From Coemansia sp. RSA 487 (Eukaryota; Kickxellomycota; Kickxellomycetes; Kickxellales; Kickxellaceae): a stretch of 34,383 nucleotides of DNA. The stretch lies in NCBI GenBank assembly GCA_027577595.1, contig JANBRJ010000131.1:1-34383 (forward strand). Direction: 5' to 3'. A program made the translations under genes and the position numbers. The stretch's first letter is position 1; each line of letters begins with the position of its first letter. Under the pieces are notes generated by a model. It searched no databases, was not told the origin of the DNA, and saw nothing but the letters and a program-made list of their open reading frames with translations. Of this stretch, positions 28,696 through 34,383 are shown piece by piece.

Positions 28696-28801
28696 AAGAC
28701 TCAGCCCAGGAAAAACTTTGGTTTTCCGTTTCACTCCATCCTTTTTTTTAGACAGATAGCTTGAATCGCTCTTATTCATTCATTTTATTACAAGCTCCAA
28801 T

Positions 28802-30487
28802 ATGAGTCTCGCCGATACAAAAGAGCTTGATAACAGCAGCAGTAGCTTCAGCTTCAAGCGGGCGTGTACGCGACTAGACGCTGACGATAACAGAAAGAAT
28901 ACTGCTGGATCCAGCACTAAAAGCACCGTAGCAGGGAACAGCGCCATTGTACGCATGAACCAGAGCTATTTAGATCCAGAGTTTATTGACAGTTTCCACA
29001 AGGCATTTACATGCGAAGCTGCAAAGCCAGAAGACGCAAGCCAACCACAAACGGTCTCAGTTCCTGTGGAGAGCGGAAAAGGAATTGTGGTCGCCAGCCC
29101 GTTCCACACAGGAAAGCTTTGCAATATACTACCGAAAGAGTTTCTGCAAGGTCTAAGAAAGGAGCTTAGCGAGCTGAACTGGCATGAGCGCCTGAACGAT
29201 CTCTATTGGTTCTACCAAACCGACGATCTTGCTCTTAATGGGAAGGCACACATAAAGGCACTGCGTGACTATTTAGCAGGCGAAGAGTTTGTCGGGTTTA
29301 TGGAGAAGATTACGGGGGTTGAGCTTACCCGCGGTTACCTGGACCTTGCAGCCCAAAGATATAAAAGGGGGAATCACCTTCTCTGCCACGACGACGATGT
29401 GCAGCGCGGAAGGCTGACCCGAAAGATTGCCTATATCATCTATCTTGTTGATGAAGGCTGGTGCCCAGAGGACGGCGGTGCGCTGGGCTTGTTTGAGAGT
29501 GATGCCGACATGTGTCCCACACGTGTTGTTGCTAGAATTGTTCCGGAATTCAACTCTATTGGATTTTTCCTTACTGGCCATGCATCGTATCACACAGTTG
29601 AGGAAGTTACGGTGGGCAATGCCGATCGCGAAAGATGGTCGGTGACAGGTTGGTTCTATGGCCCAGCTCCACCGGAACCCGCTGCACCTAGAAACAGTGA
29701 TACCGCTACTTTGTCCTTGCAAGATTCGGTGCTACCGCAGGTTGTGGACTTTGCAGTTTCTGATGATATAGCATCCAAGCTACGCAAGGGGGATCATGCG
29801 GAGCTTGAAAAGTGGATCAATGCAGATTACACAAGCGCAAAGGTTATAGACCGCATCCAAGACGCATTTTTGAGTGAGAGCAGCGTCGAGCTTCGCGATT
29901 TCCTACGTGCCGAGCTTTTTGACAAATGTGTAGCTGAGCTTGACGACGGCTTTTGGTCAAACGCTGCTTTGCTTGGTCCTGCGCACGTTGCAAAGTACAT
30001 TCGCGCCAACGTAACCAGCTTGAGCGCGCCTACTCTCTACGAGTTGCTAGCGTTCCTTCGGTCACCGACATTTGCTCGTTTCCTGTCTGGCGTGACGTCG
30101 CTGGAGTTTACGGGCGTTTCTCAGGAGGTTCGCCGGTTCAAGCATGGCGATTACACGCTGATTCACGATCAGATTGTAGAACCCTTTGGGGTGGATGTGA
30201 CGCTGTCGCTGGTTCCCAGGCCTGAAGCAGGCTTGGACGGGCAATGGGAGGAGTTGTGGGGCGGAGCAACCCACTACATCGCCGACAGGGACGAACTTTT
30301 GCGAATCAGCCCCGAAACAAACTCACTTTCTCTGGTTTTACGCGACGAGGGGACGCTGCGCTTTGTAAAGTATGTGAACTATATGGCCAAGGCAGTACGT
30401 CAAGACATATCGATGGTTTTTGTCGAGCCTCCTCATGAAGAAGAGGAGGAAGAAGACGGTGATAGTGACGCTGCTGCCAGCGAGTAA
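28802..30487 (+). CDS. OFD1: Prolyl 3,4-dihydroxylase Ofd1/Tpa1 (OGFOD1) family, 2OG-Fe(II) oxygenase
   Basis: A 561-residue dioxygenase of the Ofd1/Tpa1/OGFOD1 family, which hydroxylates a proline of ribosomal protein uS12 and, in fission yeast, regulates the SREBP hypoxia response. The N-terminal catalytic domain (about 95-290) carries the iron ligands His196 and Asp198 (CHDDDV) and His264 (SYHTVEEV), and the 2-oxoglutarate arginine Arg278 (RWSVTGWFYGP). Flanking strings YIIYLVDEGW and DGGALGLFES are family-typical. The second, catalytically inactive double-stranded beta-helix domain follows at about 310-540 (FLRAELFDKCVAEL, YTLIHDQ, GTLRFVKYVNYMA). The length matches the family, and it ends in an acidic tail. 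An N-terminal Ser-rich stretch of about 50 residues precedes the domain. All key residues are present, so it should be active. It converges on the coiled-coil gene. Confidence 0.93.
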   Translation: MSLADTKELDNSSSSFSFKRACTRLDADDNRKNTAGSSTKSTVAGNSAIVRMNQSYLDPEFIDSFHKAFTCEAAKPEDASQPQTVSVPVESGKGIVVASPFHTGKLCNILPKEFLQGLRKELSELNWHERLNDLYWFYQTDDLALNGKAHIKALRDYLAGEEFVGFMEKITGVELTRGYLDLAAQRYKRGNHLLCHDDDVQRGRLTRKIAYIIYLVDEGWCPEDGGALGLFESDADMCPTRVVARIVPEFNSIGFFLTGHASYHTVEEVTVGNADRERWSVTGWFYGPAPPEPAAPRNSDTATLSLQDSVLPQVVDFAVSDDIASKLRKGDHAELEKWINADYTSAKVIDRIQDAFLSESSVELRDFLRAELFDKCVAELDDGFWSNAALLGPAHVAKYIRANVTSLSAPTLYELLAFLRSPTFARFLSGVTSLEFTGVSQEVRRFKHGDYTLIHDQIVEPFGVDVTLSLVPRPEAGLDGQWEELWGGATHYIADRDELLRISPETNSLSLVLRDEGTLRFVKYVNYMAKAVRQDISMVFVEPPHEEEEEEDGDSDAAASE

Positions 30488-30496
30488 GCGCGTGAT

Positions 30497-30512
30497 AATA
30501 AATATATTTATT
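30497..30512. terminator. Shared bidirectional poly(A) signal
   Basis: AATAAA reads on the plus strand at 30497-30502 and on the minus strand at 30512-30507, in a near-palindromic AT block between two convergent genes whose stops are 71 nt apart. On the plus strand it lies about 10 nt beyond the dioxygenase stop and on the minus strand about 45 nt beyond the coiled-coil stop, so one element may serve both. Confidence 0.55.
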
Positions 30513-30558
30513 TTGTATACATGGAGCTTGAAAGACTAAAGGTGCAATTTGCTTTATT

Positions 30559-32817
30559 TTACAGCATTCTGTACTCAAGAGTGCGGTTTCCACGGCGGCT
30601 AAACATGTTTTCCTTCATGTCATAGGCATCGTTGCCGGTATCCAAACGAGTATCAAATACCTTTTTAGAGGCACTGCGACTATCTGCTGGAACGCGGTTC
30701 AAGTGAATGCGCGGCGTCACAGGCTTGTTTGTATAGGATTTGTATGGAGTGCGTCCTGACGACAGCCTTCGGTTCGCATTTTTGTTCGTGCGTGGTGGTG
30801 TGGGAGTGACAATGTTCGCATCGCTTACATTTTCTGTGCCAGTGTATCTTTGCAACTTGCGTCTGCGGCTCTGAGCAAACTCACCAGCACTCACAACCGC
30901 TTGCTGGCATTCTATCCTGCTGTTGTTGTGTGTATTAAGCTCGCCTATTGTCATCGCAGTTTCCTGCGACATCAATTCAGCAGTATTGACCGACGCTATG
31001 GTCTCTGCGTCGGAATGGCAATCCGCCTTGCGCTTTCTTGGAGTTACGTTGGTAACACTTGCCATGGACTCTAGCTCCATGACTCTGATACGCATGCACT
31101 CGTTGCCTGCCTTCTCGCTTTCCAATTGTTGCTCAGCACGCGCCAAGCTCTCCTTTGCTACTTTTGCCTCGCTTCTTGCCTCAACAAGCTGGGCGTCCCA
31201 GTGGCGTCGGTGGTCAGCAAGAATATCGATCGGCTCGACTGGATCAGCAAGCTTCCGCAGCGCATCCCCAAGCCGTGCCTCCAGAGCCCGGTTTGTGCCG
31301 AGAAGCAGACGCTCTCTGTTCTGCGCCCTTAACAGTTGCTCTCTGAGTTCTGAGAATACCTTGTCCGCTCTGTCCCTATTTTGCTCGCTCGCTCTGCTTT
31401 CTTGAACATTTAATGGCTTTTCCGACGTATTCTGCAGCTTGTTTTCAACACGCTCTATCTGGGATCCCAGAGAAGCACACTTACTGGCAAAATCTTTTCT
31501 CTCGCGCTCAACTGCAGAAAGAGTAATTATAGTCGTTTGCAGCTCCTCATCCTTTGCAGAAAGTCTTCTCTTAAGTTCAGCTACGTCCTTCTCAAGCTGA
31601 TCCACATTTTGTTTGTACTCGTGATTGGCCTTTTCCAGAAAGCTTGCATGTTTGCATAATCCATTCCGTTCTGTATCCAGCTGGAACAGCTCCGTGTTTA
31701 GCTTTACGAGTTGCGCGTTGAGCTTGTCTTGCTGCGCAGAAGCCTCTGCTCGAATGCGCTCAATCTCAGTTTCTATGTTGGTGCTCTTTAGCAAGTACTC
31801 TCCATGAATCAATGAGCTTGAGCCATTTCCGTGCGTGTTGCCGTTCTCATCTTGTCTGCGTTCATTTATGATGCCTATGTAGTCGGTATTAAGCGCAGTG
31901 GCTGCCACTTCACTGCATATGGCATATATATCGTTGGCCAGTTCATTTGACCTATCGAGGCTTTCGTTGATAGTCTTGGACATCTCGTCAAGTGGAGGCA
32001 GCGGCTGTGTTGGAAGAAGGATTTGATTTTTCAGATATTGGTCGTTCTCCTTTGCTGTTGGTACTGCTGAGATATCTGTGTTCTCATAGTTGACAGACTC
32101 AAGAGTCACAGATGTAGATACAGCGGCTGCTTGCTCGGCCAGATCTGCTAGAAGGAGCGCTGGACCGGAGATAAGAGGTTCGCTACCACCACCTGACAGA
32201 TCTGCCTGACCAACGTGTGCTTGTGCATCATCTCTGGTATTGAACTCACCCTCTTCGTCTTCGTCCTCATCAGACGAAGTGATGCTGATAATATTTTCAT
32301 TGTCCACATCCATGGACTGATGTTCATCGGAGCTCCAGTCCTGTGTGGCTCTAAGCCAAGCTCTATGAACGTCAGACGGATCCTGCTCCCTTTCTTCATC
32401 TTCATCTTCATCTCCGTTGGAGTACTGATCAGAACTGTCGTAGACATACGATATATTATCAATGTCGCTGTTTCCTTCCAGGGCAGCATGGACTTGCATC
32501 CACTGGTCAAAGTCTACCTGCGAAAGCGTGTGGTTTTCTGTACGGCGTGGGCTGCTCATCGTAAACTCCTGCGTCATGCTCAATTCATCGTTGTTACCGT
32601 ATTCGTTGGCGCTTTCGATGCCTGCATCCTCGCCAGAATATCCAAAGGCTTCACTTGTGTCTTTGTTTTCTGCTGGAAACCCAAGGCCGCTCTGTTGCTC
32701 TTGCTGAAGCGCTTGAAGAGCGTGGCTAATTGCCAACGACATTGTGGCTGCACTTGGGTCGTCGTATGTGTTGTTGATATTGTAGCCCTGGTCGGTGGGC
32801 TGGTCGGTAACAGTCAT
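30559..32817 (-). CDS. Coiled-coil protein with SIM-like motif and CDK sites, function unknown
   Basis: I place the start at 32817 (MTVTDQPTDQ, 752 residues). The frame stays open 30 codons further upstream, but that extension is Phe/Leu-rich, encoded by A/T runs and looks like untranslated leader. Numbering from this start, residues 1-280 are acidic and disordered. They contain DEDEDEEREQD (about 137-147) and ENIISITSSDEDEDEEGE (about 174-191), a textbook SUMO-interaction pattern of hydrophobic core plus acidic serines. Coiled coil runs at about 345-465, with further segments to about 585. The C-terminus is basic with an NLS-like PRKRKAD (593-599) and full CDK consensus sites TPRK, TPPR and TPYK; another (SPRR) is N-terminal. 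The layout suggests a nuclear, cell-cycle-regulated scaffold. I recognise no family. Confidence 0.75.
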   Translation of the reverse strand: MTVTDQPTDQGYNINNTYDDPSAATMSLAISHALQALQQEQQSGLGFPAENKDTSEAFGYSGEDAGIESANEYGNNDELSMTQEFTMSSPRRTENHTLSQVDFDQWMQVHAALEGNSDIDNISYVYDSSDQYSNGDEDEDEEREQDPSDVHRAWLRATQDWSSDEHQSMDVDNENIISITSSDEDEDEEGEFNTRDDAQAHVGQADLSGGGSEPLISGPALLLADLAEQAAAVSTSVTLESVNYENTDISAVPTAKENDQYLKNQILLPTQPLPPLDEMSKTINESLDRSNELANDIYAICSEVAATALNTDYIGIINERRQDENGNTHGNGSSSLIHGEYLLKSTNIETEIERIRAEASAQQDKLNAQLVKLNTELFQLDTERNGLCKHASFLEKANHEYKQNVDQLEKDVAELKRRLSAKDEELQTTIITLSAVERERKDFASKCASLGSQIERVENKLQNTSEKPLNVQESRASEQNRDRADKVFSELREQLLRAQNRERLLLGTNRALEARLGDALRKLADPVEPIDILADHRRHWDAQLVEARSEAKVAKESLARAEQQLESEKAGNECMRIRVMELESMASVTNVTPRKRKADCHSDAETIASVNTAELMSQETAMTIGELNTHNNSRIECQQAVVSAGEFAQSRRRKLQRYTGTENVSDANIVTPTPPRTNKNANRRLSSGRTPYKSYTNKPVTPRIHLNRVPADSRSASKKVFDTRLDTGNDAYDMKENMFSRRGNRTLEYRML

Positions 32818-32966
32818 TTTGCTAAAAGTAAATAATAAACAAAAGAACAAATTTGTGGATAGAGAAAAGAAAAGTTTTTTTAAAGAAAATAAATAAAAAC
32901 TAGGCATACAAAACTATGCCATTATTCGCGAACGGAGAAAGGGGAGTGTGAAAATTCTCAAGCAAT

Positions 32967-33905
32967 TTAACATCCCTTGTAAACAGGCTTGCGCTTTTCC
33001 TTGAATGCGCGTAGCCCTTCTAGCCTGTCCTGCGTAGGGATCACTTGAGCATAGCAGAGCTGCTCGACGTCCAGCCCTGTCGCCGGATCCACTGTGCTTG
33101 CATGATCGATGGATCGTTTGGCCATGCGCACTGCAACTGGCCCATTCGGAAGTATCTCGCGAGCCCAACCAAGAGCGCGTTCGTACCCGAGGCTATGGTC
33201 TGCCGTGTCTTTGTCGTCCATGCATTCGCTTGCCTCAACAACATCATTAACGATACCCATAGACAGGGCCGGGAAGGGGCCAAAGCGCCGCGCAGTGAAT
33301 ACTAGTGCCTTTGTGCGCGACGGGCCAATAAGTTTTGTCAAGCGAAGCGTGCCACCCGCACCAGGGATAATAGCAAGCGATGTTTCCGGTAGTCCCAGAA
33401 GGGCTCGTGGTCCAGCTACACGCAGATCGCAACACAGCGACAACTCAAACCCGCCGCCAAGCGCTGCTCCATCGAGCGCCGCTATTGTCGGCTGTGGTAG
33501 CGTCTCGAGCTCCTTGAACGCCATCTTCATGCTGTAAAGGAACTGCTCGACTTCTAGGGGCGACATTGTTGCGCGTTCCTTGAGATCCGCTCCAGCACAA
33601 AAGACCCCTGGAACAGAGCTTCGCACAACCACCACACGCGCCTGGGGATCGCTTCTTATCTCATCTAGCGCGCTGCGGAACTGAGAAACCAAGCTCCGTG
33701 ACAGTGCATTCTTTGCCTTTGGCCGGTTCAGTGCTAGCGTTACTATTCCCGCGTCAGCTCCCAAGTGATGCACAACATCGACTTCTTTTGCTGACGAATC
33801 TGTCGAAACAAACCTGCTGAGGCTCTTTATCAGGCTGGAACGATTGCTTTTGAGTACATTCAGAGTAGTACGTAAGGTGATATGCGAAATCCGCGAGGTG
33901 AACAT
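32967..33905 (-). CDS. AUH: Mitochondrial enoyl-CoA hydratase, AUH (methylglutaconyl-CoA hydratase) type
   Basis: A 312-residue crotonase-fold enzyme. The first 35 residues are rich in Arg, Ser, Thr and Lys and lack acidic residues, a mitochondrial presequence. The fold shows LNRPKAKNALSRSLV (59-73), the oxyanion-hole strings FCAGADLKERATM (102-114) and DGAALGGGFELSLCCDL (145-161), and GLPETSLAIIPGAGGTLRL (171-189). Both catalytic glutamates are present (about Glu154 and Glu174), so it should be an active hydratase. CAGADLKER plus SSVPG just before it is the hallmark of the AUH group, which hydrates 3-methylglutaconyl-CoA in leucine breakdown; a related ECHDC2-like or general enoyl-CoA hydratase is the alternative. 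The C-terminus (EGLRAFKEKRKPVYKG) is family-typical. The upstream coiled-coil gene on the same strand is a separate unit with its own leader. Confidence 0.92.
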   Translation of the reverse strand: MFTSRISHITLRTTLNVLKSNRSSLIKSLSRFVSTDSSAKEVDVVHHLGADAGIVTLALNRPKAKNALSRSLVSQFRSALDEIRSDPQARVVVVRSSVPGVFCAGADLKERATMSPLEVEQFLYSMKMAFKELETLPQPTIAALDGAALGGGFELSLCCDLRVAGPRALLGLPETSLAIIPGAGGTLRLTKLIGPSRTKALVFTARRFGPFPALSMGIVNDVVEASECMDDKDTADHSLGYERALGWAREILPNGPVAVRMAKRSIDHASTVDPATGLDVEQLCYAQVIPTQDRLEGLRAFKEKRKPVYKGC

Positions 33906-34383
33906 TGTATTTTTGAAGTATTACGTTTCCAAGAGAGCAGAAATAAAAAACTTAAGCGAAGAGAAACAGCTTGTGTTCGTTTTCAAATACACGACTGGAT
34001 CTTGTTTTGATTGCTTATTTTTTCCCACGCTTTTTTTCAATAAACTGGAGGAGCCTCCTCCACCTTTTGCTCTTTTTGTGGCACTGAGCTGCATAAAACT
34101 TTGTAAACATGCGGTTTCTGGGTTTCTTTCGATATCAGCACTTTCCCGCAACCTTATTTGTCTACTTTAAATAAGTGCCAGCAGGGAAAATTGTACGTAG
34201 ATTTAGACTCAATTACTTCTATATCAATACGTTTATATGGGGCATGTATTGTGGATGATTTGGTAGCAGTGCTAACGCGGGTATAATGTTTAGCAAAGTA
34301 AATACTTTTCGGTTTTGCTTTTACAAAGTTAATAAAGACAGTTCGCTTGGATCTATATATTTTTATTCATATTCCGAAGCCCA
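33906..34383. other. Right-hand edge, no complete gene seen
   Basis: AT-rich region holding the promoter of the AUH-type gene. At the extreme end (about 34366-34383) the minus strand reads six sense codons, then a stop overlapping AATAAA. This could be the 3' end of a gene lying beyond the window, but it is too short to support a call. Confidence 0.4.

Larger units (their letters stand above)
28167..28801. other. Divergent promoter region of MED14 and the dioxygenase
   Basis: This 635 bp spacer holds both promoters. It contains a CGTG microsatellite and, on the dioxygenase side, a CCAAT/TATA pair (both listed). No gene or RNA is seen. Confidence 0.6.

Noticed and set aside
32818-32907. 30-codon N-terminal extension of the coiled-coil protein
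   Set aside because: It is a Phe/Leu-rich translation of T/A-rich leader DNA unlike the hydrophilic protein that follows; the downstream Met is the better start.

Overview
The window looks like a compact nuclear segment from an early-diverging fungus. Every confident gene reads as a single uninterrupted ORF, including a 6.3 kb Mediator gene. The families present are fungal (ABCG half-transporters, fungal-type CDF carrier, BAHD-like acyltransferase, Pby1-like TTL protein, Ofd1/Tpa1 dioxygenase). The mix of nearly intronless genes, AT-rich spacers and GC-richer coding sequence would suit Kickxellomycotina (Coemansia and relatives); that placement is inference, not something a marker in the window proves. 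I see no transposon, LTR element, virus-like element or CRISPR array.

Layout, left to right. 1-965 is AT-rich with no gene. A forkhead transcription factor (966-2345, +) converges with a BAHD-type acyltransferase (2370-3725, -), only 24 nt apart. A small candidate protein (4465-4701, -) is followed by a formin GBD/FH3-like protein without FH1/FH2 domains (5477-6589, -). A mitochondrial carrier (6920-7843, -) and an ABHD13/Bem46-type hydrolase (8318-9436, +) diverge from a shared promoter with CCAAT and CACGTG elements. A TTL-family ligase with a 15-Glu run (9721-11025, +) converges, again with a 24 nt gap, on two tandem ABCG half-transporters (11050-13191 and 13863-15794, -). A Mn-type CDF metal transporter (16892-18280, -) and a disordered unknown protein (18907-19536, -) follow.

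The 2.4 kb gap 19537-21902 is the most interesting part. At its right end the plus strand carries the 3' hairpin of a U17/snR30 H/ACA snoRNA: an exact match to the conserved m1 element, an m2-like element opposite it, a closing stem of 7 bp plus the motif A-T pairs, and an ACA box directly after the stem. This RNA family is needed for 18S rRNA maturation. Its 5' end is not resolved; it may reach back several hundred bases.

Next come MED14 (21903-28166, -), divergent from an Ofd1/Tpa1 prolyl hydroxylase (28802-30487, +), which converges on a coiled-coil protein with a SUMO-interaction-like motif and CDK sites (30559-32817, -). An AUH-type mitochondrial enoyl-CoA hydratase (32967-33905, -) ends the set. 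The genes do not form one pathway. The only functional pairing suggested by position is the ABCG tandem duplication.
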